From the NCBI RefSeq assembly GCF_900119155.1, contig NZ_FPIR01000006.1:62001-126000 (forward strand): a stretch of DNA of 64,000 nucleotides. The letters are read 5' to 3'. This document shows, in pieces, positions 25,487-33,455 of this stretch. The stretch is from Ruminococcus sp. YE71. GTDB taxonomy: Bacteria; Bacillota; Clostridia; Oscillospirales; Ruminococcaceae. Position numbers and translations under genes: made by a program. Position 1 is the first letter of the stretch. Each line of letters starts with the position of its first letter. The notes below the pieces were generated by a model. The model was not told the origin of the DNA and did no database searches. It worked only from the letters and a program-made list of their open reading frames with translations.

Positions 25487-26239
25487 TCACAGCATCTTAT
25501 AAAACCGAAGTTTCTGAAAGCGTCTGCCGTAGTGGTATTCGGCGAAGCGTTCGGTGAACTCGCCGAGGCGTTTTTGGTATTTCTCGCTTATGCTGATGTT
25601 GAACAGCTTTTCGTACTCCACCAGTGCTATGAAGCGCACTATGTACAGCAGCTGCCTGTCCAGCACGAAGTCGTAGAGACCCTCATCGCCTGTCGTGCAG
25701 TCAGAGCAGGTGAGACTGCCTGTTGCGAGGTTCAGGTGCATCGCGTCGTCCTCGACCTTGTAGCAGTTGCAGCACCCGATAAGATTCGGTCTGTAGCCAG
25801 TTTCGCACAGCAGGCGCAGCTCGAAGATGCTTTTGAGCGTCGCTTCGCCGCGGCTGCCCTTATCGAGATAATACAGCGTGTTGAGTGTCAGGCGCATCAC
25901 GTCCTCGGCTCCCTCGCCGCTCTCGGCTGCAAAAAGAAGCAGCTCGGCAAAGTAGCACGCCAGTGCGAGCCGCTTGGCATCGAGCCGCAGTTCGTAGAAC
26001 AGCTTTATCGGCTCCGAACTGTTGTAATAGTAATGGGAAATGCCGCGTGCGTCGCGCTTTTCCTCCAGCGAAAAATGCGCATAGCAAAAAAGCTGCGTGG
26101 AGGACAGACTTTTCTTGCTTTTCCGTCCTCCGCGTACATACACGTCTATGCAGCCAAGCTCTTTGGTGAGCAGCGTGACCGATTTGCCTGTCTCGCCCGT
26201 ATCGCGCTCTGCGATAACAAGCCCGTCAAGCGTTATCAC
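25487..26239 (-). CDS. recO: DNA repair protein RecO
   Basis: A 250-residue RecO. The N-terminal OB fold has DGLVIAERDTGETGKSVTLLT and VYVRGGRKSKK; a helical domain follows, with a Cys4 zinc site formed by GCCNCYK and LTCSDC near residues 155-180. RecO loads RecA onto SSB-coated single strands with RecR. The start is GTG 26239, which overlaps the stop of the tiny yqzL gene as GTGA, so translation is coupled. Order era-yqzL-recO is the classic Firmicute arrangement. Confidence 0.94.
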   Translation of the reverse strand: MITLDGLVIAERDTGETGKSVTLLTKELGCIDVYVRGGRKSKKSLSSTQLFCYAHFSLEEKRDARGISHYYYNSSEPIKLFYELRLDAKRLALACYFAELLLFAAESGEGAEDVMRLTLNTLYYLDKGSRGEATLKSIFELRLLCETGYRPNLIGCCNCYKVEDDAMHLNLATGSLTCSDCTTGDEGLYDFVLDRQLLYIVRFIALVEYEKLFNISISEKYQKRLGEFTERFAEYHYGRRFQKLRFYKML

Positions 26240-26355
26240 TCGTCCCTCATCCCCAGTGCGTATCTCAGGTAATCCTTGACCTTGCCCGTGCGGACAAACT
26301 CCTTCCAGTATCTCTCGGTACTTTCGTCGGTCTCCTTGCGGTCGTCATCGTCCAT
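26236..26355 (-). CDS. yqzL: YqzL-like 39-residue protein
   Basis: A 39-codon frame opening at ATG 26355 eight bases after AAAGGAG and ending at TGA 26236-26238. After an acidic start (MDDDDRKETDESTE) comes RYWKEFVRTGKVKDYLRYA, which fits the short YqzL family (aromatic-rich xWxxFxxTGxxxxYL). In Bacillus and Clostridia yqzL sits between era and recO, as here. Function unknown. The assignment rests on this synteny and on the WKxFxxTGxxxxYL pattern; the protein is too small for many gene callers. Confidence 0.75.
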   Translation of the reverse strand: MDDDDRKETDESTERYWKEFVRTGKVKDYLRYALGMRDE

Positions 26356-26411
26356 CTCGGAAGCTCCTTTCCATCGTGATACTCATATTGTACCCGAAAA
26401 GAGCGCGATTA

Positions 26412-27308
26412 TCACGAAAGACCGAAGTTTTTGATGAGAGCCTCCTTGTTTCTCCAGCCCTCCTTGACCTTCACCCAAAGGTCAAGATTCACCTTTATCT
26501 CAAAGAAATTCTCAAGCTCTGTCCTTGCCTCGCTGCCGATGCGTCTGAGCATAGCGCCGCCCTTGCCGATGACGATACCCTTGTGGGAATCGCGCTCGCA
26601 GTAGATGGTCGCCCTGATATCGAGTATCGGCTCGCCCTTTGAGGTGTCGCGCTCTTCGAGCTGTTCTATGGTGACAGCGATACCGTGCGGCACTTCGTCG
26701 TTCAGGCAGTTGAGCGCCTTTTCGCGTATCATCTCCGCCATCAGCACCTTTTCGGGCTGGTCGGTGAACTTGTCGTCGGGGAAGTAATGAGGCCCGACTT
26801 CGGCGCGTTTTGCAAGGTATTCCATTATAAGGTCAAGACCGTCGGCATTCAGCACGCTCACGGGGATGACCTCCTCAAACTCGGCTATCTGCGAATACTC
26901 CGCCAGCCGTTCGAGCAGTTTTTCCTTCTCGATGAGATCGGTCTTGTTGACCACCAGCACAAGATGCGCCCTGCGTCTGAACGCCGCCGCAAGCTCGCGC
27001 TCAGCGTCGGAAACGGGCTTTGTGCAGTCGCACATGAGCAGTGCGACCTCGGATTCCTGTACAGTTTCCTGTACAGTTTTCATCATGTGCTCACCGAGCT
27101 TGTTCTTCGCCTTGTGCTTTCCGGGCGTGTCGATGAACACGTACTGTGTCTCGTCCTGCGTCAGCACGCCCGTGATGCGCGTGCGGGTAGTCTGCGGCTT
27201 AGCCGAGACCGCCGCTATCTTCTCGCCCACAAGTGCGTTGAGAAGCGAGGATTTTCCCACGTTCGGTCTGCCGACTATCGTTACGAATACGTTTTTAGTT
27301 TCACTCAT
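26412..27308 (-). CDS. era: GTPase Era
   Basis: A 298-residue Era. G1 GRPNVGKSSLLNAL at residues 13-26, switch with TTRTRITGV, G3 DTPGKHK, G4 NKTD, then a C-terminal KH domain with IVIGKGGAMLRRIG near 240. Era binds the 3' end of 16S rRNA and helps 30S assembly. It follows the glycosyltransferase gene by 15 bases and precedes yqzL; all are in one minus-strand operon. Confidence 0.96.
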   Translation of the reverse strand: MSETKNVFVTIVGRPNVGKSSLLNALVGEKIAAVSAKPQTTRTRITGVLTQDETQYVFIDTPGKHKAKNKLGEHMMKTVQETVQESEVALLMCDCTKPVSDAERELAAAFRRRAHLVLVVNKTDLIEKEKLLERLAEYSQIAEFEEVIPVSVLNADGLDLIMEYLAKRAEVGPHYFPDDKFTDQPEKVLMAEMIREKALNCLNDEVPHGIAVTIEQLEERDTSKGEPILDIRATIYCERDSHKGIVIGKGGAMLRRIGSEARTELENFFEIKVNLDLWVKVKEGWRNKEALIKNFGLS

Positions 27309-27323
27309 ATTTACTTTCCTTTT

Positions 27324-28061
27324 CTATCTCACATCATAATAAAAGCTGTCCGCCGCTTCGCGGTCTTTGCCCGTGAAGATGCGTTTTGTCAGCCTGCGGT
27401 TCTTTATTAAGTACCAGTCGCCGAACTCATCGAATTTGCGCGACGAGGTGGTGACATACGAACGCTTGAGCGTGCCGTATTTTCTGCCGCTCTTTTCGCC
27501 GTGCTTTTTCAGGCGGCAGGCAAAGTCCATATCCTCAAGGCTCACGAGCGTCTCATCGAAGCCGCCTATTGTATAAAAGTCACGCTTGTAGCACCAGAAC
27601 ATCGCACCGCTGAGATAACCGCCGTTTTTCATCATGATCGGCAGGAGATTTACCGCGACGTATATTGCCGAAGCCGCTATTCCCAGCGACATTCTGTCAA
27701 ATTTCGGGTTCGTGCCGCCGCCGACATATTTGCCGCTGTTCAGCAGCTCTCTTATCTCGATGAGCGAATACTTCGTCATAAGGCTGTCGGCATCGACGGT
27801 CACGATTATCTCGCCGTTTGCAGCCCTCACGCCAGTGTTTCTTATCGCGGCGATACACTTGTCGTCATTCGCGAGCACCCTTGCGCCGTAATGCTTTGCT
27901 ATTTCGGCAGTTCTGTCGGTGCATCGGTTCGCGACAACGATGATCTCCACGCTGTCGGGAGCGGCATATTTTGCGGCGCTCCTGACGGCACGCAGGCATT
28001 TTCCGATGTATTTCTCCTCATTATGTGCTGGAATTATAACAGAAAACAATGGTTTATCCAT
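27324..28061 (-). CDS. Family 2 glycosyltransferase
   Basis: A 245-residue GT-A glycosyltransferase. SVIIPAHNEEKYIGKCLRAV begins the nucleotide-binding half; VTVDADSLMT holds the DxD-type metal motif near residue 95; LVSLEDMDFACRLKKHG gives the catalytic ED. One hydrophobic stretch (about residues 125-145) may associate with the membrane. Donor and acceptor are unknown. Its place is odd: it lies between dgkA and era, where cdd is usual in Firmicutes. An undecaprenyl-phosphate link is possible because the upstream gene encodes a lipid kinase, but this is inference. Confidence 0.88.
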   Translation of the reverse strand: MDKPLFSVIIPAHNEEKYIGKCLRAVRSAAKYAAPDSVEIIVVANRCTDRTAEIAKHYGARVLANDDKCIAAIRNTGVRAANGEIIVTVDADSLMTKYSLIEIRELLNSGKYVGGGTNPKFDRMSLGIAASAIYVAVNLLPIMMKNGGYLSGAMFWCYKRDFYTIGGFDETLVSLEDMDFACRLKKHGEKSGRKYGTLKRSYVTTSSRKFDEFGDWYLIKNRRLTKRIFTGKDREAADSFYYDVR

Positions 28062-28085
28062 TTTACACCTCCGACAGAAGGTCTG

Positions 28086-28580
28086 TCATTTTTTCACATC
28101 ATTATCGGCGCTGTGATTATCGAGCAGCTCCTTGCCCGAAGGTCTCGTGATAGCGAACACCCACAGCACAGCAGAACCCACCAGTCCCGCTATCGCGACA
28201 GGATGGGCGATATACCATCCCACCGCTTCACCGAGGGCGTCAAAGTCGATATAAAGCATTATCCCGACTGCCGCCGCGGCTATCGCGGTCAGCAGCACCG
28301 CACCTGCGGCCGCGTCCTTTGCGCACTTTGCGAGCTTATGTTTTTCCTTGCAGACCATATCGACCACCGCTTCGATAGCCGTGTTGAACGCTTCGGCTGC
28401 CATGACAGCCCCGATACACAAGAATACCGCCGCCTTTTCCCCTCTCGAAAAGTCATAGAAGGGCATGAGCAGCAGGACGTAGAAAGTGAAACAGAGATGT
28501 ACTCTCATGTTGCGCTCAGTCCTGACGCAGCTCACGATGCCGACGGCGGCATAGTAAAATCCTTTAAGAAATTTATTCAT
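28086..28580 (-). CDS. dgkA: Diacylglycerol/undecaprenol kinase DgkA family
   Basis: A 164-residue membrane kinase. The conserved core with GIVSCVRTERNMRVHL, EAFNTAIEAVVDM and LAKCAKDAAAGAVLL occurs in residues 15-100, with three helices; a fourth hydrophobic segment and a soluble tail extend the C-terminus beyond the usual 120-130. In Gram-positives this enzyme phosphorylates undecaprenol to recycle the cell-wall lipid carrier. The start overlaps the end of ybeY by eight bases. The gene order ybeY-dgkA is conserved in Firmicutes. Confidence 0.93.
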   Translation of the reverse strand: MNKFLKGFYYAAVGIVSCVRTERNMRVHLCFTFYVLLLMPFYDFSRGEKAAVFLCIGAVMAAEAFNTAIEAVVDMVCKEKHKLAKCAKDAAAGAVLLTAIAAAAVGIMLYIDFDALGEAVGWYIAHPVAIAGLVGSAVLWVFAITRPSGKELLDNHSADNDVKK

Positions 28581-29091
28581 TCGGGTGCGAGTGCTCCGAA
28601 ACTACAAATGTTTCATCCCTCGAAATGCCGAGCTCCGCAAGGATAGCCTCTTCCTTTTCACGCATGATGCGCTCCTGGAGCGAGCTTTCCTCGTGGTCGT
28701 ATCCCAGCAGGTGCAGCATGGAATGCACCGTCAGGAAACCTACCTCACGTTCGAGCGAATGACCGTAGACCTGCGACTGCTTGAGCGCGGTCTCCAGCGA
28801 AATAACGATATCTCCGAGCATCTTTGCGCCGGTCTCGGGGTTCTCATCATAAACTCCGTTCTCTCCGAGCGGGAAACTGAGTACGTCGGTCTCCCTGTCG
28901 ATGTCGCGGAACTCCTTATTCAGTTTGTGTATCTCTTCATTGTTGACAAGAAGCACGCTTATCTCTGCATCATACCCGAACTTTTCGTATTCGAGCACTG
29001 CGTGGCAGCTCTTGCGGATCAGCAGGCGAATGCCTACGGGGATCTTAACTTCTGTCTGTTTATTGGTTATCAGAACCTTTACCTTATCCAT
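28573..29091 (-). CDS. ybeY: Endoribonuclease YbeY
   Basis: A 172-residue metalloprotein. The catalytic zinc motif is H-x3-H-x5-H in HSMLHLLGYDH near residues 122-132, preceded by the family segment NKEFRDIDRETDVLSFPL. YbeY matures the 3' end of 16S rRNA and takes part in ribosome quality control. The start at 29091 (MDKVKVLITN) overlaps the phoH stop by eight bases, which is normal in this operon; longer in-frame readings run into phoH. Confidence 0.94.
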   Translation of the reverse strand: MDKVKVLITNKQTEVKIPVGIRLLIRKSCHAVLEYEKFGYDAEISVLLVNNEEIHKLNKEFRDIDRETDVLSFPLGENGVYDENPETGAKMLGDIVISLETALKQSQVYGHSLEREVGFLTVHSMLHLLGYDHEESSLQERIMREKEEAILAELGISRDETFVVSEHSHPNE

Positions 29092-30058
29092 TTTTATGAT
29101 TGCTACCCCTTTCGTAGTATTTTTCATACGCCTTGATGATGTCCTGCACCAGTCTGTGGCGTACAACGTCTTTTTCCGTGAAGCGGTTGATAGAGATATC
29201 GGGCACGTTTTTCAGCACCTTCATCGCCTCTATAAGTCCCGAACGTCGGGCATCGGGGAGGTCTATCTGTGTCACATCCCCTGTTATTACCGCCTTTGAA
29301 CCGAAACCAAGTCTCGTCAGGAACATCTTCATCTGTTCGGGCGTGGTGTTCTGCGCCTCGTCGAGTATGATGAAGCTGTCATCGAGGGTGCGTCCTCTCA
29401 TATAGGCGAGGGGTGCGACCTCGATACTGCCGCGTTCGAGCTGTTTCTGGAAGTTTTCCGCCCCCAGCATCTCGAACAGTGCGTCGTACAGCGGTCTGAG
29501 ATACGGGTCTACCTTTGTTTGCAGGTCGCCCGGCAGGAATCCCAGCTTCTCACCCGCCTCAACAGCGGGACGGGTCAGGATTATCCTGTTGACCTCATGC
29601 GCCCTGAACGCCTTGACCGCCATCGCCACCGCGAGGTAGGTCTTGCCCGTACCGGCAGGACCGACTCCAAGCACGACGGTATTGTTCCGTATCGCGTCGG
29701 TATACTTTTTCTGTCCGAGGGTCTTGGGTTTGACTATCTTGCCGCCGAGGGTCACGCATATCCCGTCGTCGGAGAGCTTGTTCAGCTCATCCTGCAAGTC
29801 CTCCTCGACCAGCGAGAAAACATACCTCAGGTTCTGGTCGCTGATGCGTTCGCCCTTATGCGACAGCGTGAGCAGTGTCTCCACCGCCTTGACCGCTTTT
29901 GTGACGTTATCCTCGTCCCCCGTGATGCGTATCTCGCCGCCGCGGTTGACTACCGTAACGTTATACTGCTTTTGCAGCGTATTGATATTCTCATCGTAAC
30001 TGCCGAAAAGGTTGAGCATATGCTCGACTTCGGCAACACTGACTGACTTTTCGTACAT
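29084..30058 (-). CDS. phoH: PhoH-like ATPase
   Basis: A 324-residue PhoH-family ATPase. An N-terminal KH-like half (residues 1-110) is followed by the P-loop ATPase: Walker A GVGPAGTGKTYLA near 130, FIILDEAQNTTPEQMKMFLTRLG Walker B near 225, and TGDVTQIDLP. Thought to act with YbeY in rRNA/RNA processing. Two starts are possible: ATG 30058 with GGAG at eight bases, taken here, or GTG 30100 with AAGGAG at ten bases. The conserved VSVAEVEHMLNLFG start fits the shorter form. Confidence 0.93.
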   Translation of the reverse strand: MYEKSVSVAEVEHMLNLFGSYDENINTLQKQYNVTVVNRGGEIRITGDEDNVTKAVKAVETLLTLSHKGERISDQNLRYVFSLVEEDLQDELNKLSDDGICVTLGGKIVKPKTLGQKKYTDAIRNNTVVLGVGPAGTGKTYLAVAMAVKAFRAHEVNRIILTRPAVEAGEKLGFLPGDLQTKVDPYLRPLYDALFEMLGAENFQKQLERGSIEVAPLAYMRGRTLDDSFIILDEAQNTTPEQMKMFLTRLGFGSKAVITGDVTQIDLPDARRSGLIEAMKVLKNVPDISINRFTEKDVVRHRLVQDIIKAYEKYYERGSNHKNG

Positions 30059-30170
30059 TATGTTTGCTCCGTGGATCAGTTCTTCGGAGATGAACTTCAC
30101 AAATGCACATCTCCTTACGATATTATACCACAATTTAATTTAAATTGCAAGAAAAATAAAGATTTTTTTA

Positions 30171-31373
30171 TTACTTTTTTATAAAAAATTGCTTTTCTTC
30201 GCTTATCAGACCGTAAATTTCATAGGTCACGGTCAGCCTGACCCGATCATCGGCAGTTTCGAGCTGTTCCGAGCAGGAACGGATCTCACATTCCGAGAGA
30301 AAATTCTGCTCGTAGAGCTGTTTCAGCCGCCTTGTCCGCTCGACCGCCTGTTCGGGGGTGTAGCGCACCGTCGAGAAGCTGCACAGCTCGCATTCTTCGG
30401 AAGCGACTCCGACGGGGGTCTCCTCGCCGAACAGCGTCAGCGGCGAATACCCCTCCGAAACTGTGCTGTACCCCTGAGGACGCTCGGCATAGAGCGGTAT
30501 CTCCATCCCGAACACCCTCAGCCTTTTCAGCGTGAGGGTGCTGCCCGTGTGTACGAGGGATGTCTCGGCGAGGGGCTGCTCGAAGGTCTGCACGTCGGTG
30601 TAGACGCCGTATATCTTCCCGAGGGAGCGGACGTACTTCTCCGACTGTTCCTCGGCGATGACCCTGCCGAGGACGGGGTCGTCCTTCACGACCTTTTTCG
30701 TGACGGGTATCCTGCCGCTCACCAGCTTGTCTCCCCTGACCACTCCGCTGCCCATCGTCGTGACCAGCTGACCGTCCAGCACCTCTATCTTCCCGACGAC
30801 CGCGTCGCGGGTCGCCACCAGGTCGGAGGGCATACGGTCATAGAACATCTGCGGCTGAGGGTCGTCCCCGTAGACATCGACGATGAGGGTGCTGTCGGTG
30901 ATGCTGATGCCCGCCCAGGACACCCCTTCCGCCTTCTGTTTCAGCAGGCGCTCCAGCCCCGCCTTGTCCAGGTCGGGGATGTAGGCACCCGTCGGGCAGC
31001 CGTTCTCGGCAAGCAGCCGCAGTACGTCCGCACGGATGCGCTCGTCGTCGGTCAGCACCCGTATCGACAGGGCATAGTCCTTCGCGACGAACACGAACGC
31101 CGCCCACGCCGCCGCGCCTATCAGCAATCCCGAGCGTGGAAGCACGCCCTTCACCGCCGCCGCGAGAAAACCCCGCTCGGTCTCGCGCAGCTCCGCGCCC
31201 AGCGATGCCGCGAAGCGTCTGACCGCCCGAAGCTGTATCATCCTGACCGAGAAGGTCACGCGGTCGCCGTCGGCTGTTATCTCACGCGCCGTGATGTGGC
31301 TCTTCGCAAGCTCGGTCAGCACCCTCGCCGACGGCACCCCCGTCATCTCAAGCGATATGTACCATGCCCTCAT
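30171..31373 (-). CDS. yqfD: Sporulation protein YqfD
   Basis: A 400-residue YqfD-type protein (normal length). The N-terminal part of about 90 residues is soluble; one membrane helix lies near residues 82-102 (RSGLLIGAAAWAAFVFVAKDYALSI interior); the rest holds the family's outside domain with GCPTGAYIPDLDKAGLERLL and VDVYGDDPQPQMFYDRMPSDLVATRDAVVGKIEVLDGQ. In Bacillus it is made in the mother cell with YqfC. Coupled to yqfC by ATGA. The stop is 113 bases ahead of the phoH start, the only wide gap in this part of the operon. Confidence 0.92.
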   Translation of the reverse strand: MRAWYISLEMTGVPSARVLTELAKSHITAREITADGDRVTFSVRMIQLRAVRRFAASLGAELRETERGFLAAAVKGVLPRSGLLIGAAAWAAFVFVAKDYALSIRVLTDDERIRADVLRLLAENGCPTGAYIPDLDKAGLERLLKQKAEGVSWAGISITDSTLIVDVYGDDPQPQMFYDRMPSDLVATRDAVVGKIEVLDGQLVTTMGSGVVRGDKLVSGRIPVTKKVVKDDPVLGRVIAEEQSEKYVRSLGKIYGVYTDVQTFEQPLAETSLVHTGSTLTLKRLRVFGMEIPLYAERPQGYSTVSEGYSPLTLFGEETPVGVASEECELCSFSTVRYTPEQAVERTRRLKQLYEQNFLSECEIRSCSEQLETADDRVRLTVTYEIYGLISEEKQFFIKK

Positions 31374-31654
31374 CTGCCGTCATCCTCCCTGCCGCGCCTG
31401 CGCGAAATGCTGATGCTCTGTACCCTGCCCGTGATGCAGGCGCTCCCGTCGGCAAAGCTCGATGCCGAAAGTCCGCTTCCCCATACCTCGATAAGATAGC
31501 CCGCCGAGATAAGTCCGCACTTTATGTCGCCGCATTCGATGAGCCGTTTGCAGTTTTCTATCCGTACTTCGCTGTCGCCCGAAATGGTCATCATCGAACG
31601 CACAGGCTTGAAGTCACGCGCCATGCCCGAAAATCCGATCGTCGGAGCCCTCAT
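31370..31654 (-). CDS. yqfC: Sporulation protein YqfC (YabP/YqfC family)
   Basis: A 94-residue YabP/YqfC-family protein. The typical elements VRIENCKRLIECGDIKCGLIS and YLIEVWGSGLSAS are present. AGGAGG precedes ATG 31654 by a proper distance. It heads the yqfC-yqfD-phoH-ybeY-dgkA-GT2-era-yqzL-recO-mutS2 run. The upstream promoter matches sigma-E rules, in line with mother-cell expression known for Bacillus yqfC; the downstream housekeeping genes must then have a further promoter that I do not see clearly. Confidence 0.9.
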   Translation of the reverse strand: MRAPTIGFSGMARDFKPVRSMMTISGDSEVRIENCKRLIECGDIKCGLISAGYLIEVWGSGLSASSFADGSACITGRVQSISISRRRGREDDGR

Positions 31655-31693
31655 AGGATGCCTCCTTCTGTCAACTCACTATATTATAAGGAT

Positions 31694-31722
31694 ATTATAT
31701 GCCCGATGCGCGACAGATATGA
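31694..31722 (-). promoter_or_regulatory. Candidate sigma-E (mother-cell) promoter of yqfC
   Basis: Minus-strand TCATATC at -35 and CATATAAT at -10 with 14 bases between, which is the sigma-E layout (near KMATATT and CATAHAHT), 40 bases before the start. TATAAT is also contained, but no sigma-A -35 fits. Confidence 0.6.
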
Positions 31723-31838
31723 CAATATTATTGCCTGACGTGAACCGTCAGAAAACCTCATTTTCGCTCCTAATTGGACTTTTTTATTTTCAGAATTTGA
31801 TATTTTTGTAAATTGCCACAATTTTTTTCAAAAAACGG

Positions 31839-31874
31839 TTGACAGAACGAACATATTGTGATATGATATTATCA
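31839..31874 (+). promoter_or_regulatory. Promoter of the AraC-type gene with overlapping palindrome
   Basis: TTGACA (31839) and TATGAT (31862) are 17 bases apart. TGATATTATCA at 31864-31874, a perfect 11-base palindrome, covers the -10 and start region and could be an operator, perhaps for autoregulation. Confidence 0.7.
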
Positions 31875-31937
31875 TAATATATTACACTTTTTAAATAAGG
31901 TATATGATTTTTTTATTCTCGGAAAGGAGATTACTAT

Positions 31938-32765
31938 ATGACAGACTTTTATTATCCCGTACTCAGTGATGAGGTCAATCTTCCGATGTACATCCTCGGG
32001 ATAGGCGCAAGAGATACCGAGTTCCATTTTATAAGAGAAGAAGGCTACCCGAACCATCAGATAATCTACTGCGTAAGGGGCAGCGGCGTCCTGCGCGTCG
32101 GCGGCGAGGAATACTCCATCAACGCGGGCGACGGCTTCTACCTGCCGCCGAAAGTCCCCCACGAATACTTCCCTACCGAGGAGATCTGGGAGACCCACTG
32201 GATAACCTACGAAGGCAGAGAGATCGAAAATATGATGAACTACATCAAGCTCGACCGCGCAAAGGTCTTCCGAATCCACGACCTCAGCTCTCTCGATGCC
32301 ATCTTCAAGAAGATGCTCCACCTCATGCGCACCAACTACTACTACGGCGGTCAGCAGTGCTCGGTACACCTGTACCAGTTCTTCGTTGAGTTCAACCGCG
32401 TGGTGAATATGCAGAACGGCTCGCAGGACAGCGCAAAGCTCAACCAGCTCAAGCCCGTTATCGACTACATCAACACCAACTACCGCAAGGACATCACCCT
32501 CACCGAGCTGAGTGAGCTTATCGGGCTCAGCCCGCAGTATCTGTGCAGACTATTCAAGGAATGTCTCAACCTGCGTCCCTTTGAGTACCTTGCGAGAAAA
32601 CGCATCCAGCAGGCCAAGCTGCTCCTGCTTGAGGACAAGCGCAATATCAACGAGATCGCCAGCGAGGTCGGCTACAACGACTGCTCGTACTTCTGCGCGG
32701 TGTTCAAGCGCCACGAGATGCTCTCGCCTGCGGAATTCCGCAACCTGAACAAGAAATCCAACTGA
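31938..32765 (+). CDS. AraC-family transcriptional regulator
   Basis: A 275-residue regulator. The first 150 residues form the cupin-type ligand domain (IIYCVRGSGVLRVGGEEYSINAGDGFYLPP); the C-terminal 100 carry two helix-turn-helix motifs (ITLTELSELIGLSPQYLCRLFKE near 190 and INEIASEVGYNDCSYFCAVFK near 240). In ruminococci such proteins often respond to sugars and control glycoside hydrolases; the GH130 gene is 3 kb away but on the other strand, so the target is open. Ribosome site GAAAGGAG. The pyrophosphatase gene follows after 16 bases and is probably cotranscribed. Confidence 0.92.
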   Translation: MTDFYYPVLSDEVNLPMYILGIGARDTEFHFIREEGYPNHQIIYCVRGSGVLRVGGEEYSINAGDGFYLPPKVPHEYFPTEEIWETHWITYEGREIENMMNYIKLDRAKVFRIHDLSSLDAIFKKMLHLMRTNYYYGGQQCSVHLYQFFVEFNRVVNMQNGSQDSAKLNQLKPVIDYINTNYRKDITLTELSELIGLSPQYLCRLFKECLNLRPFEYLARKRIQQAKLLLLEDKRNINEIASEVGYNDCSYFCAVFKRHEMLSPAEFRNLNKKSN

Positions 32766-32781
32766 CGAAGGGGGCTTACGC

Positions 32782-33312
32782 ATGAACATACTTCACGACA
32801 TCTCGCCCAAGGAGATAAACCCCGAACATTTCACGGCGGTCATCGAGATACCCAAGGGCTCGAAGGTAAAGTACGAGCTTGACAAGAAAACGGGTCTGCT
32901 CCGCATGGACAGGATACTCTACACCTCCACCCACTACCCTGCCAACTACGGCTTCATCCCCCGTACTCACGCCGACGACGGCGACCCTCTCGACGTTCTC
33001 GTGCTCTGCTCCGAAACGCTCGCGCCCATGTCGCTGGTGAAGTGCTACCCCATCGGCATGATACGTATGCTCGACAACGGCGCTTCGGATGAAAAGATAA
33101 TCTGCATACCCGAAGCCGACCCGAGCTACAACGGCTACACCGACATCGCAGAGCTCCCGAAGCATATTTTCGACGAGATGAGCCACTTTTTCTCGGTCTA
33201 CAAACAGCTCGAAAACAAGGACACGGTCATCGACGATGTGAGCGGTCCTTCCGAGGCAAAAAAGATCATTGCACAATGTATCGACAACTACATTGAAAAA
33301 TTTTGTAAATAA
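32782..33312 (+). CDS. ppa: Inorganic pyrophosphatase (family I)
   Basis: A 176-residue soluble pyrophosphatase. The metal-binding signature DDGDPLDVLVL lies near residues 65-75; EIPKGSKVKYELDKKTG and RILYTSTHYPANYGFIP are the family's active-site elements. It hydrolyses pyrophosphate to drive biosynthesis. Located directly behind an AraC regulator, an unusual partner for a housekeeping gene. No terminator is seen before the next promoter. Confidence 0.95.
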   Translation: MNILHDISPKEINPEHFTAVIEIPKGSKVKYELDKKTGLLRMDRILYTSTHYPANYGFIPRTHADDGDPLDVLVLCSETLAPMSLVKCYPIGMIRMLDNGASDEKIICIPEADPSYNGYTDIAELPKHIFDEMSHFFSVYKQLENKDTVIDDVSGPSEAKKIIAQCIDNYIEKFCK

Positions 33313-33343
33313 GCAATAAAATTGATGAATATCAAAGGTGTTG

Positions 33344-33373
33344 TTAACAGTAATGTTACAAAAGAGATATAAT
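33344..33373 (+). promoter_or_regulatory. Promoter of the Ser/Thr/Glu-repeat surface protein
   Basis: TTAACA and TATAAT separated by 18 bases. The transcript would start near 33380 and carry a leader of about 75 bases. Confidence 0.65.
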
Positions 33374-33411
33374 TACAACATCTTCGTGTGCTATAACGTA
33401 ATTATCAAACG

Positions 33412-33455
33412 AAAGGAGGAAGCCGCAGAAAAAAAATAACTGCGGCGGATTAATC
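33412..33455 (+). promoter_or_regulatory. Shine-Dalgarno followed by hairpin before the start codon
   Basis: AAAGGAGG lies at 33412-33419, 36 bases ahead of ATG 33456, too far for direct use. Between them GCCGCAG (33422-33428) pairs perfectly with CTGCGGC (33440-33446) around an A-rich 11-base loop. If folded, the hairpin removes 25 bases and leaves 11 between the site and the ATG. No alternative start is seen in the gap. Confidence 0.65.
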
